64,000 bases of DNA from Basidiobolus meristosporus CBS 931.73 (Eukaryota > Basidiobolomycota > Basidiobolomycetes > Basidiobolales > Basidiobolaceae), in contig MCFE01000475.1 in the NCBI GenBank assembly GCA_002104905.1, positions 1 to 64,000 on the forward strand, in the 5' to 3' direction. Under the pieces are notes generated by a model that saw only the letters and a list, made by a program, of their open reading frames with translations, did not search any database and was not told where the DNA came from. Numbering within the stretch: the stretch's first letter is position 1; every line of letters begins with the position of its first letter. The position numbers were made by a program, and so were the translations under genes. Below are positions 22,312 to 34,253 of the stretch, one piece after another.

Positions 22312-23486
22312 CTAGTTGGATGCTTCCTCAGGTTTGCGGGCAACAAATAGGAAGGCAGGGGTAAACAACTCACGGACACCACCATCTTGAAGAGCACGGT
22401 TGGCTTCATACAAAAGCTCAGATACCTTGGTGGAGCCAGGAGCGGCGATTCCGACCTTCTCGAGAACGTTGACCATGTTCATGGTACACCAAGCACCAAA
22501 GGATGACATGCGGAAGTTGGAGAATGTGGAACCTTGCAACCACTTGTACCAGGGCTCATCAGTGGGCTTGGGAACAATGACATCCTCATACTCGACGATT
22601 TCAAAGCCAACATTTCTAAGGGCCTGAAGGCACTCCTCGGTTGTATACAGATGAGAGATACCGTTACCCTCCTCAATGGCAAGAGCGATGCGCTTGTGCT
22701 CTGGGTTGGTAGGATCGTACTTGGAGGTCATGCACCATTCGTAGCAAGCATATTGGCTTCCGGGCTTGAGGACACGGAAGATTTGGCCGTAAACATCCTC
22801 CAATTTACGGGCATGGCAGGTGGCCTCAATGCTGTAGACAGCATCGAAGGAGTTGTCATTCAAGGGGATGTTCAAGAAATCGCCCTTGACATAGTCGGTC
22901 AGATCTTGGAGTTGGCACTTCTCACTGTAGGTACGGCCACGCTCAAGCTGGTAATCGTTGTTGTTCAATCCGGTGATGTGGGCACCGGTGAATCTAGCGA
23001 TCTCACGGAGGGGACCACCAACGCCGCACCCAACATCCAACACCTTCATGCCAGGCTTCAAAGCGAGCTTCAGGCCAATGTAATGTTCGTGACGCTTGAT
23101 GGAGTCGGTGAATTTGTCGTCTATAAAAGGAAACGGTTAGTCTCGAGCGGGACGTGAAAACCAAGCTATCGTATGTTACATTTGAAAGCGCGAGCGAAAT
23201 GGAATGATTCACCCCAGCCATACTCGTAGAAATCGGTGACCAAATCGTAGAATTTGTTGGTCAGGTACGAGGCGTTGGCACGACGCTTCTCGACGTTCTC
23301 GTCGTAGGTGTCCAAGTTCTTCTTCTCCTCCTCAGTCCAGTATTTGTAGTATTCATCGACAGCATTTTGGTTGAGCGATTTGTCCTTGGTGGTCAATTTC
23401 TTGACCAGGTTGCCCTCGTCGGCAATCACCGTGGCACCGTGATGCTTGATGGAGTTTTCTTTATCTTGCTGAGCAGTGGTGGACAT
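22312..23486 (-). CDS. ERG6: Sterol 24-C-methyltransferase
   Basis: Transfers a methyl group from S-adenosylmethionine to C24 of zymosterol, the step that makes the ergosterol side chain; it acts at the ER and lipid droplets. Exons 23180-23486 and 22312-23120 flank a 59-nt intron and encode 371 residues, close to the usual 376-383. The sterol-binding aromatic motif YEYGWGESFHFA is near residue 90. SAM motif I reads VLDVGCGVGGPL at about 130-141, followed by GLNNNDYQLERG and the sterol-contact motif YSIEATCHA. The C-terminal block ELFTPAFLFVARKP is typical. The start follows a TATA box and gives a normal family N-terminus. Presence of ERG6 with these motifs is the best sign that the host is an ergosterol-making fungus. 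Confidence 0.97.
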
Positions 23487-23542
23487 GATTGAATCAGGGG
23501 ATGTGCGAGGAGAAGAATAGGAAACGAACTTCGGACCGCTCG

Positions 23543-23550
23543 CTTTTATA
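23543..23550 (-). promoter_or_regulatory. TATA box of ERG6
   Basis: TATAAAAG on the minus strand lies about 57 bp upstream of the ERG6 ATG. Confidence 0.5.
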
Positions 23551-24661
23551 ACCCGACTGCTGGCTCACCTCACCCCCATGATTTTGGCGACGAAATTCTC
23601 ACCCACGCTTCGTTGTACCTAATTAAGATATTGCGCTGTTCGATGAGCCAATTCACCGGCCAATTCATCGGCCACCCGTATTTCAGACTACGTAATACCG
23701 AAATCCCATGGATTGATTGGCGATCATGGCGGGTAAAAGTTGAAAAAATATGCGAAAATTGGATCATGCATTTCCCTTACTCCTTTATCATGTACTATTT
23801 AAGAAGCCCCAATCAACCAAGCGCATGTCGAGCTTCACCACGGCTCTACGGCCATACGCCGCTGCACTGCTCCTCCGCAGTCCGCTTTTTTTGCTCTCTC
23901 GCGCCCATTTCGAACCGTTTCGACCGAGAGGCTAGCAATCTCGTCTTCCTCCTGCAGATCCGGTTCGGGGTTTCCTTCGGAACATGGAGTCCGTAAAATC
24001 ATTACCACCGATTCCATATCTGGCTCATGAATGGTGCTAAATCCCCTTTAGTCTACAAGGGCTGCTTTCTAGGGGACTGATATAGCCGATGATCTAGCCT
24101 GCAATTCCACATGCATGAGGCTTGGGTTTCCCGATGAAAAGCCTCGAGAACCCACCGGCTTTTTATCGTGTCACGGAATCAACCTCAACATGGGTGACGA
24201 TGAGGTCATCACCTAAGCGTTGGGCTATTAACCAAATTAAGCGACCCGCCATTAGTAATGTTTATGAGCCGTCAAATTTCCCGCACTGTGGAGGAATGGC
24301 ATGTTCATATATGGCTCGATTCCGATCATCCACGGGAGCCACCAGAGGTTTCTCCCTGGTAAGTGGAAGTTGGGTGTTGACCTTTAGGTTTGGTAAATGG
24401 GTAATCGTCGTTTATATTTGCTTTGCGTGAAAGATCCTTCCAATGAAGCATCACGATGTTTTGCTGAGCTCGTTCAGGCTAGCAATCAATATCCAATGGT
24501 CCTCTACATTGATACATACTTTAACCTGCTCCAGGATCTGTCGAAGCACTATTTGGACCTGGGCGAATGTTGAGTGCTGGCTCGCACTAACTGTGGTTGT
24601 AAGAAGTGTGATCAACCGCTTGATGATCTATTTCGAACGAATGAGTGTGAGCATCTATCGC
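23551..24661 (+). other. Intergenic with possible unrecognised plus-strand gene
   Basis: CpG content is genic. Plus-strand frames look protein-like in pieces: an arginine-rich, presequence-like start MSSFTTALRPYAAALLLRS at 23825; EEWHVHIWLDSDHPREPPEV near 24290, directly followed by a GTAAGT donor; and NQYPMVLYIDTYFNLLQDL near 24490, followed by a CGCKKC cysteine cluster near 24605. I could not join them with phase-consistent introns and do not recognise a family. It could be a small multi-exon gene converging on the 3' end of the next gene, or a relic. Confidence 0.3.
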
Positions 24662-27600
24662 TCATGATGATATGTGCAAATGCCCACTAACCTGTTGCTG
24701 CACCCGTTGCCTGGGAGTGGCGTCAAGTATCACTTGGGGTAATAAAAATGAGGTCTGTTGGATGATCAATTCCCGGGCATCTCTGCATAGCCACTCCTGA
24801 TAGCGAGGCACCCAAGTGTACTCCCGTTCCTCCAAATACTTGAACCATTTTTCGGAATCCGGCAACGTGGCGGGAGTTGATGTGCTTGAATCCCACCACA
24901 TGAGCAAAACTCCCCCAAGAATCCATGCCATTCCAGAACACAGAATGTCAAGGTTGATGTGCGACATTCCGTCACTGGACAGAATGATGAGGATGTCAAG
25001 GACTCGAACGATCCAATCCAGTTGCTCGCTACTATCTTGGGAAGTGGTGTAGAGGGTGCGGAGGATGTACAAAAATGTCCGTCGTGTGTCACGCTTATGA
25101 TCCTTGAGTGCCAATTTAAGAATGGTGACGAGGGAGCTCACAGTCTCGGCTCGCTGCAGCTCTACTAATGTGCAGACAGAAAGCACATATTTGCGTAGGT
25201 TCGCCGGTTCCAGAGACGAATGGTCATTCACATCCTGTAGACTGAACAAAGTGCATCGAACCATTTCTTGAATCACCAGCTCTTCCTCTACGGTGTCGGG
25301 GTCAGCAAGTTGGACGTACACGGGTCGCAGTAGATTCAGTAAATCCTTGTAAAGTCCAGCCACTTCACTGCTGACTTGGTTTGCGTGTTGTGGGTACTCT
25401 TGGAGATAATCACCAAGCGTTGTTAGGAATTGGCGTCTTAGTACCTATGGAAGGCTAGGGTTAGCACCCTTATGCTGAGTAAAACCAATTGCTACCTGAC
25501 GGTTACCTGATCCTTGCGCATTTCAAATAGGCCCCGGACCAAGATTTCCAGCAACTCGAGAACTCTCGAGGCAGGTAGCACCACCTTCTTCAGATCGGCG
25601 GAGGCACGTCGCTCCCTTTTTTCCCAGGTGATTTTCCCCTTGGCACATACGAGTCCACTGATGCTTAGCAACTGGCCGAGTACTCTGGGGGAAAATAGTA
25701 GCGCTTGTATCTCGGGATGCACGTGTTCCGCAACTGACTTTCGGATCAGTGAAATGATATATTCAACCAAAGAAGATGAGTACAGGCAGTGGGTGGCTGC
25801 GAACTGTATGCACTCTTTTTGAAGATCTAAGGAAGCATTCGCAAGTGAATGGAGAGGATACCAGTTGACAGGAGGAATGGGCGATTCTAGCAGAGTGCAG
25901 GAGTGAAGCAAGGTTAGGATGCTTTTGGTGAGATCCGAATCATGACTTGCCACGGAAAGCTCTGTTCAAGGAAAGTTAGATTCCACAATATGTAGGATGC
26001 CCAGTAAGGTGTGGAAACGTACTGATTGAAGCCTCTGTAATGCCTTCAAACACCGCTCGCAAATAGCTGGTGGGTGCCGGGAACCTTGAATAGTCTGGCG
26101 GTTCAGTGCTTACCGCTCCAGCCATGATACTCTCGTTCTGTTTAACCGTAAGTTCGTACACGACTCTTCCTAGTATCACTGCGGATATTCTGGCGCCTTT
26201 AATGTCTCCCATAGCGTCGTTGTTCAGGCCAGCACTCGAAGACAACGTCTGAATGATTTGAAGGACGATCTCGGGCTTGATCTTGGAGATATTGATTCTC
26301 AAGGCGTCTTGGGAATACGCGAAGAAATCGATCCCCAAGAGTATGCACAACGTGATCACTGAAATCAAACGATCGTCCTTCGAGACGGCTGTAGCAACGT
26401 TCTGCAGGTGGAAGTTGATTTGCGAGTAATAAGAGGGGAGCGAGGAGGTGGACGACTGACGGGATTGCACCAGCGAGTACAGCAGATAGGCGTAGCTCCA
26501 TTGGGCGTGCGAATTGCTGGACGGGAACTATCCGGGTTGTTAGTACAGGGCCGGCACGACGAAGTGGACGATATACTGGACTAGCCCTACCTTTGATTTG
26601 GCCACGTCGGCCGCTTTTTTCAATAAATTAAATACGTCCGCCCGAGGGTTTTTGCTTGCTACCACGGCGAGGATCCATAATGAGCTAGCAAATAGAGAAT
26701 GGTCCTCGACATCGAACTCCTCGTTGAGCGTGTCCTCGACAACTCCAAGTGAGCGATTGAAAAACACCTGATGTATCTCCGACTGCTCAGATAAGGATTT
26801 TCCTAGGCCAAACACGAGTGCGACGTTCACGTTAGTCGAGTGGGTCCCTGGAGAGTAGATCTCATCAACCCAATGGATCAGCTCGACGCGCAGATTGGCA
26901 GTGGACTCCGAAATAGTGGTCAAGCTGTAAAGTGAATCGATGATGATCCCTAGCCCATAGCCACAGCCAAATTGTGCCCACTCATGGTCGGTGCTAGAAC
27001 AAAGAAACAAATGAGCCCAATGGACAATGGAGAATACGCCAAGCAGACATACATGGGGGAGGCCTGTAGACCGCTAATGAGAAGCCCGGAAATCTCGACG
27101 AGCAGCTTTTCATCGCTTGGTATCAAGCCAGTCAATATGGCAATAGAGGTATACGCGGAGAACAACGTGTCATCTGTGACGCTTTGCGATGTGGGCTGAT
27201 CAACGATGTTCACTCGGAGATGGTGGATGATCCGTCGGGTCTGGGAAGTAGCAGAAGAAGAATTGATGTAGTGCATGTTACGAATAAGCCCTAGCCCAAT
27301 AGATTAGCATATATGTCCGTCTTTCAATCAAACCACACCAACCTGTTAGTGCAGCCACAATGTTGCAACTGGTCTTTGGAACTCTGGAGTTTTCCAATCT
27401 CTCCAGCAAGTCGGTGACCAGTTGGTCCATGATTGCTTCTTTATGCTTTGACTCGTAGGCAGTATCGAAAGTTCCATCGTTTTCGGGATCTTCAAACGTG
27501 GTTGAGAATAACGAGAACCACGCCTCGAAGATGCTCAAACGGGTGACCAAGTGGTCGGTTAATGATATGTCCTGGATTCCATCGGTGAGGAACCTGTAAG

Positions 27601-30474
27601 GTTTGGAAGATTTGAAGCTATGGTAGTCGGGATATGCCTCTGAGAATGGGATCTTCTCTTGCTCATTTATGAACCCGAAGCAGAACAAGGAAGCTAGAGC
27701 GTAGCCAACACGAAGCCCAGGCAGCACCTTTCCTCCCTTCCAGGATTCCGTAAACCTCTCGCCAGACCGGGTCAAAGACTCGAATAACTTCTCGTTCCCA
27801 GACGCATTTCCTTTGTGGGCACCTTTTCCTATGGTTCCTTTGAACATGGTTCGTCGCATGAACCGGATCTCATGCTGCATCAGGGTCAGCAACAGTTCGT
27901 GGTATTCATTTGGAGCATCGATGATTTGGTTGACTAGTAGCCTAGGAGTTTCAGGAAGGATGGGGAAGATCTCGGACGCTTCGAACTTTGCCAAACAAGA
28001 AATCACTGCCTTCTGCAGATCTTTGGGCAAGATCTTCCCTTCTTCTTCTGGGAAGATCAGAGGTTTGATGTAGTCGGATAATAAAGTGCTCTTGAAAAGG
28101 ACAAAATCCTCGCTTCCTGTGGAGCCATCGACACCGGTGTAAGTTTGGGTGGAGATCTCGTTTTCCTCTGCTAAACATCCACTTACCATCACTTTGCTTG
28201 GCAACTATGGAGTAGAATCCTGCAAGCTGGATTAGGACCAACCTGTCGGTCGTCTCCATCGCTTTTTTCGCTATCGGCAACAGGAGCACATTCCAAACTG
28301 ACACAGAAATCATCAATAACGCCACCAATTATTCGGCCAAATGCCAAACCATACCTGGCCTGGTCTCCGCGACGCCGGCTTGGATACATTCGTTGATGGT
28401 GGCCAGAGCGAGGCTCAAGCTTTGCGAGCTCAGTTTGGCGAATTGGACCAACGAGGAAACCATGGGGAAGATTTCGTGGCCATGCTCGTGGCCTTTGTGC
28501 TTGCATATGTCGCTGTCAACAACCGAATATCAGTACGCAACAAATCGATGTGTATGTAGCGGGGATCTACCTCATTGTCGCCAGAGCGGCGATTTCTATT
28601 TCGTATTTGGGATCGGTGCTCTCAATGGTTTTGCCTCCAGTAGCCATTTGCTTGCGCTGCTTTGTCCACTCGCTTAGAACATTTCTGAGCGATCTCCACA
28701 CCCGTGGCTGGCGTCGCCACAACGCGTAAACTCCGCGGATGCCTACAGCGTAGAGCGTGTTGTATCCGGCAATGCCTTTCTGAACAATGGTCATCGAGAC
28801 CTGGACGATCTTCGAGATCACAAAAGGATCGCCCGATTCAACTAGACGGGGGAAGCAGTGATGGATTATATGGGCCTCGACCTCTGGATACTTCTGATTC
28901 CGCATGACGTAGAGCAGTATCGGGAGTATTCCGAGAGTTCCAGGTTTGGGCGCATGAGTGGTGACCAAGGCTGAAAGACCCTTCACGCGGGTGCTCTGGT
29001 CTGGATGAAATGCAAATGGCACCGCGCAAAACCCGCTGACATTTGACAGATGAAAAGCCTCTGAGCTACTGGTTGAAATCAAAAGATTCTCGACACTCGA
29101 GCTCGTGTATAGCTGGGAAAGCTCAACTGTGATCCCGTTAAGATAAGCCATTATCCCTCTGATGTTAAGCTTCTGCGCCTTATCTCTGGACTTCTGGATT
29201 TCTTCTGCGACTTGCTCGGTATTGGCAGCGTGCTCAAGCGTTTCGATGCTATGAAGAAGCTGGACAGCCTTGTCTTTCAACGTGTCCAGAGTCCCCTCAG
29301 TTAGCACTTGAATGAGTGGGAACCTGGCAGTATTGCAGACAAAGGGGACACGTATCAGTCCGTCTTCGGAGCTTTCCAGCAACGAAGCAAGCATATAGAG
29401 CAAAATCTCCTGGTGATCGGATGACGGAGCATCAAGGAGCAAGTAGCTCACTATGGGAAACAAGAGATTGAAATACGTGGCCATAAGAGAGACTATCTTC
29501 ATGTCATACTCCATCAACTGTCGGATCTGGGAGAGCAGGGACAATGTGGACAGCCCATCGTAGCTCATGCTACAGATCGTAGCAAAAGTTTCGATGACGA
29601 ACTCGATTCCAAGTGTCTGGAATGCCTTTTCCTTGTTTTCCCGGATCTCTTCCAGCAACAGTTGCACGAACAAATCCGTGACAAGGTAACGCAAGTTATC
29701 CAACTTCACTCTGGGCGTAGGGATTCGACGGAGCACGTCGACCAAGTATCGAAGGATGTAACCCCGGTCCACTTCATGGTCCAAACGATATGTTCTGATT
29801 AACACATTGACCATGGTTACTCGCCAGCTCTGGAAACTGTCGTTCTCACTCAGCAGCACGAAATCAATAAACGGCTTGATTAACTCGAAGCCAGAGTAGA
29901 GTTTTGTCCGGCGCTCCAGATCAGTCCCGGAGTAAGCCTGCTTCTTGAGGATGTGCTCAACTCCCGAGAGGATCGAGTCCCACGTTTCCTCCTTGGCGCT
30001 AGCCACCACGATGAGTGGATGGGTCTTGCCTCTAGAGGAGCTTACTGTGAATGGTGAGGAGAGGAAATCTTTGGGTGAGCCGGCTTGTCCACTCTCGACA
30101 TAAAACACAAAGAGCTCGAACAGGGCTTTCACCGCGTTATCGAGCTGAATCTTCGACATGGTATCTAGGGCGCCCACAAATCCATTCACCGAATCGAACC
30201 AACCAAGGACGCCCTTTTTGGTCAGCAAAATAAGCGAAGAGGCTGCCGCCGAGGTGGTAATAGCTGAGGCCTTGGAGGAGGCGACACATTCCCATAATAA
30301 TGAAATGGACAGCTGGGTTTTCTGGTCTGTAAACGTGGGAGAGGCCAAAGTCAAGCGATTGGGGGCGTTGATTCGAGAGCCCAAGCATTGCTCCAGCAAT
30401 TTCCGAATGCTCTGAAGCTGCACTCCCCTGTGGGGTGAATACAGTCGTCGCTGGTATTCTAACTTGAAGTCCAT
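24662..30474 (-). CDS. Focadhesin / RST1-like protein (DUF3730, HEAT-like repeats)
   Basis: Nine exons close in phase: 28571-30474, 28355-28512, 28187-28297, 27343-28116, 27053-27290, 26591-26993, 26023-26527, 25507-25961 and 24662-25444. They encode 1,776 residues against about 1,800 for human FOCAD. The family feature is all-helical, repeat-like architecture along the whole length with a DUF3730 region around residues 400-650. Matching landmarks include an N-terminal LYSPHRGVQLQSIRKL, then THPLIVVASAKEETW, the exon 1/2 junction ATMRDICKHKGHEHGHEI, and an RSTWN-like VWNVLLLP. In plants RST1 links the cytoplasmic exosome to the SKI complex, and human FOCAD stabilises SKI, so a role in cytoplasmic mRNA surveillance is inferred. 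ATG 30474 is preferred; an in-frame ATG 24 bases upstream is possible. The last donor-like CAG/GTTAGT near 24691 leaves the exact C-terminus uncertain. Confidence 0.82.
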
Positions 30475-30749
30475 GCGTATCGGTTTGTGGAATATCAAGC
30501 TGGGCTATGGTCAGCTGCAGGATATTCAGTGCTTCGTGCTAGCCAAATCAAAAACCGGGGCGCCAAACGGCTCCCCCATACGTAATGTGGTTGAAATTTA
30601 TTTACTCAAGAAAACATATTGCAAATCGCCATTTATGTTCATGCTGCTTGGGGGCTGATGTGGATTTTAAGCATGTATAGAGACATGACAGGCTTGACCA
30701 TTTTTACACCATCGGTCCCTCGATGAGGGCAATCGATTGGGAGTGGGAT

Positions 30750-31694
30750 CTAGACCATGCTGGGAGTAGTGTACATGGAGTCCCATTGGGAATCGAAAAT
30801 CATGAATCTGTACCACAAAAACCAGATAAAAATGGTGGACGCGTGCCATAGCGAGTGAGCGTCGAATACTTCGAAGATGGGCGGGAAATCAAACAACTCA
30901 AGAGACACGGCAACACTGATGAGTAGGCCACACTTCAATGGCTCCCAGCGGTACGGGTGGTTGGGATTGACCACGCACCAGTAGCCCCAGGTGATATTCT
31001 GCAGAATCCCAACGATCACGTTCGCCCACATGTTGTAAGTGTAATCAAAGCTCCAGAACGACAGATACGAGATGTGTAGCAGATACGGAATCAGCAACAA
31101 CCCACCCAGTCGAATCTGGTTTTTCCTATCGCGCACGTGATTGATTCTTAGTAATGCTACATAGAGTCCGTACATAACGGTCAAGGCTGCGGAGAAGTAG
31201 TCGAATTTCTCGGTGACCGGGGTATCTCTGGTGTGAAACACTGCCGACCATAGCCAGGTGTTCACCCCCACCACCACGAACATGTAGTAGAATCTTTTCA
31301 GGAAGTATCCCTCTGGCACTTCGGACTTGATCACCTTCCAGTGACGCCAGTGTGCCCACCCGTTCAAAATGCTAAACGCCACACTGGCCGGCTCCTGCAT
31401 GCCCAGGAACCGGACGAACGGCCATTTCCCATAATACTGTACAACCGGTTGGCCCGCCTCTCGGGTCCTCTGGGTGATCTCCCGCATGCAGGTATATTTA
31501 CAATTGCTTTCACAGCTCCAGAAGGTCAAGCGCAACGAAAGGGGAAGGGTAGGGTTCGCCGCACAGGTGGTTCCGTTACACCTATCCAGACAGGCGAGGA
31601 ATTCGGGCTCCGTGTCGCCGTAGCCTTCGGCGGACACTGGAATCACTAGTAACAACAGTCCGAGCAACAAGCGGGTTGACCAAGCGCGCGTCAT
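30750..31694 (-). CDS. PER1: GPI-anchor lipid remodelling protein Per1 (PGAP3)
   Basis: A GPI-specific phospholipase A2 of the CREST superfamily that removes the sn-2 acyl chain during GPI lipid remodelling in the ER/Golgi. The gene is a single exon of about 314 codons. A signal sequence (RLLLGLLLLVIPVSAEG) is followed by a cysteine-rich luminal domain (ACLDRCNGTTC, FWSCESNCKYTC), then YYGKWPFVRFLGMQEPASV, which is a family signature, and seven hydrophobic segments. The conserved histidine/aspartate clusters are present in FHTRDTPVTEKFDYFSA and FDAHSLWHAST. ATG 31694 is preferred over the in-frame ATG at 31715 because it starts a normal signal peptide and because a TATA run at 31738-31750 would place transcription start close to 31710. 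It lies 251 bp downstream of the FOCAD-like gene's ATG on the same strand. Confidence 0.92.
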   Translation of the reverse strand: MTRAWSTRLLLGLLLLVIPVSAEGYGDTEPEFLACLDRCNGTTCAANPTLPLSLRLTFWSCESNCKYTCMREITQRTREAGQPVVQYYGKWPFVRFLGMQEPASVAFSILNGWAHWRHWKVIKSEVPEGYFLKRFYYMFVVVGVNTWLWSAVFHTRDTPVTEKFDYFSAALTVMYGLYVALLRINHVRDRKNQIRLGGLLLIPYLLHISYLSFWSFDYTYNMWANVIVGILQNITWGYWCVVNPNHPYRWEPLKCGLLISVAVSLELFDFPPIFEVFDAHSLWHASTIFIWFLWYRFMIFDSQWDSMYTTPSMV

Positions 31695-31737
31695 TTCGAA
31701 GACACTGACATACACTTGGCTCGCAGGCCCTCCGAGC

Positions 31738-31750
31738 GCTTATATATATG
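31738..31750 (-). promoter_or_regulatory. TATA box of PER1
   Basis: TATATATAAGC on the minus strand lies 45-55 bp upstream of the preferred ATG. Confidence 0.5.
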
Positions 31751-32098
31751 CATTTAGCCGACGCCGAAAATCCTTTTCTGCGGTGTATTAGCCAAGGATT
31801 TACCCGAACCCAATGGGATGGCCCTCCTGCCATTTTGGTCAAAAGGTGGGAATCAATTCGGAAGTGAGGCCAGATGCACAATTTCCTGGCAAATCAATTA
31901 GTCCAACCCGGCTGAAGACGATCATTTAAGCAGAGTCGGGACTTGCGTCATTGCCAACCATGGAGATACTTTTCATACTTTAATAAACTTGTAAATTAAA
32001 CAGAGAAAAATTCAACGTTATAGCAAGAGGGGGCTGATGAGATGGGATGAGTGCGTGTGATGAAAAAGATCAGATAAACCAAAGGCTTGGTGGGCGGT

Positions 32099-33526
32099 TT
32101 ATTGTTGCTTGCATTCTTGTGGCTTTTCGTTCGACTGAGTCTCCTCGTCACTACCTTCATCGGAGTCAAGCCCTTCTTCATCATCGGTGGTGTCGTCGTA
32201 AAACTCCTCCTCGGCGTAATCCATACCAAAGTCCTCGTACTGTAATGCCTTACCAGTGAACCAGTCAATGGCGTGCGGGATGATCTTTTCCTTGAACTCC
32301 TCTCCCAACTCGTAGTCCGCCTCCAGTCTCTCGCTGAGCTCACGCTCCTCGGCCTCGGAGATGTTGGTCACATCAGGAACAACGATGGGTGTGAAGAAGT
32401 TAAAGAAGGTATCGGCCTGGACTGTTCTTTTCACCACACGGGTTTGGTTGGTTCCCTTGTGCTTCTGCTTCTTGGACTCCACAGTGGTGCTTAGGTCCTT
32501 TCCTTCCTTCCATTGGATTTCGGTGCTAAACAGTGCGATCGTTAGTGGCCATCGGTGGTGTACTTGGGGCCATGGTTAGCTTACCCTTCGGCATGGTCGA
32601 AGACCAAATCACCGCTGCTGGCGGACTCCTGGTAGAAGTAGGATTTGACAAGCACCTTGTTGGTGAAATACTCGTTTTCTTCAAAATCAAACTCCAACTT
32701 GAAGCCCTATAAACCACGTCAGAGAGTGAACAGTCACCAAACGCCGCTCATTACACAACTTACGGGGTTATTTTCAAGGTATCCCAATCGTACATCGACC
32801 AAGTGTTTCAGTACGCCCTCGTCTTTGGCGCTGATCAATTCGGCAAGATGTACGTGATTCTTTAATACAGTGAGCCAGAAGGAAGGCACTCCCTTGGTTG
32901 GGCCTTGCTCCGATTCATCTTCACCATCTTCCAGATCTTCGGTAAGCTCTTCATCAGCCTGCTTACCAGACTCCACCTCCTCTTCGGTTGGCTCTGCACC
33001 ACCGGTAACGAATTCCTGTCTCTTCTGGTAGAGAGGGCGGTAGAGCTCCAGGTATTTCTTTTCAAGCTCCAGGATCTCCTCGTGGAACTTCAACTCAAGC
33101 TCTGCGTGTTTAGACTAGAAAGAAAAGGTCCACTTGAGTACCAGGGAAGGGCCCATCCAACACCTCAGCATGAAACCTACTTGGAGATGCTTAAGACCGT
33201 AAATCCGACGCTTCACGTCGACAGGGAGGTTCTTGATGTTCTGTGCACTCTCCTCAGCAAACGAGCCCAACTTGCCCTGGAGGTTCTGAAAGAGTTGCTG
33301 GTCGCCACTAGAATCCGCCTCCTCGTCTAGCTTGGATAAACTAGGTGGTCTCATGGAGGAATTTATTGGGGCGAAGACGCTGGGTGTGTTGTTGGGGGTG
33401 GGTGCTGTCCAGTCAGAATTCCTGGATTTGACTTTGATATCAACTAGGGATAAACGAGAGGTCAGTCAGACAGGCGAAGCCAGGAGGGAGGGGAAGGGAG
33501 GCGAGATTACCTGGTTTATGGTCCAT
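32099..33526 (-). CDS. NAP1: Nucleosome assembly protein (histone chaperone)
   Basis: Binds histones H2A-H2B, shuttles them between cytoplasm and nucleus and assists nucleosome assembly. Five exons (33511-33526, 33181-33443, 32764-33114, 32585-32706, 32099-32525) encode 392 residues, as in human NAP1L1. The first exon holds only 16 nt (MDHKP plus one base). The family core is clear: [76 protein letters not shown] and [20 protein letters not shown]. An acidic loop ([20 protein letters not shown]) and an acidic tail near the C-terminus fit histone binding. All introns have canonical GT-AG ends. Confidence 0.96.
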
Positions 33527-34253
33527 GATGTTCCCTCGAGAGAATAGATTAAAAGGTGCGTGCGAAATTTACAAGAGTAGGTTGTGAGGATGAAACAAAA
33601 AAGCCCTAAAGAAAGTCTTTGTCAAGGAAACCTCCAAAATGGAAAAATAAAGTGGTGAAAAATTGGGTGCAGAAATTGGGTAGGTTTTTTCCGTTAAAAA
33701 AATCCGGTCAGGGTGTGGGTTAAGGTGTATGAGAGGGAGCGGGAGAGGGTGAGGGTGAGTACGTGCGATAGGTTACCATTCGATTCCAGTGGATGATGAA
33801 TGATGGATGTTATCTTACTAATGGTCCTCCATGATTGGTCGCCCAGCGTTCTCGGTATTTTCTGTGGGTTAACATCGACTTCTTGGGAACGTCCTCTGAC
33901 TGGTGGATTTCAAGTAGCACATCTATACAAAATACCCGTGAAAACGTTGGAATCCGTAAATAGGCTTTCCTGATTGGCTGACAGTAGATGAGAATAACTT
34001 GGTCAGGAATTGATGGCGTGCGTACTGAAACTGTGGACCAATTTGTTGCAGCAACGGAGATGAGGGTTAGGGTTAGGAGTGCCTTTCCTGAGTTAGTGAG
34101 TGTTTATTTCGTTCCAGATCACTTTGTTTATAATCATGATTTGTTTGATTTGAAAGCCTGAGATGATACTAGGTTGGGTTGGGTTGGGTTGGTGGGTGAG
34201 AGGGTAAATATGAGGAGTAGGGGACTAAGGAAAGATCAGGCTTGACACTCTGA
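33527..34253. other. Intergenic, NAP1 promoter and SLC33A1-like 3' region
   Basis: The sequence is purine-rich on the plus strand and contains short GGGTT-type runs near 34065 and 34172. No gene or RNA is recognised. Confidence 0.5.

Noticed and set aside
34060-34200. Telomere-like GGGTTAGGGTTAGG and GGGTTGGGTT runs
   Set aside because: Only two to four imperfect units, inside a normal intergenic region between housekeeping genes.
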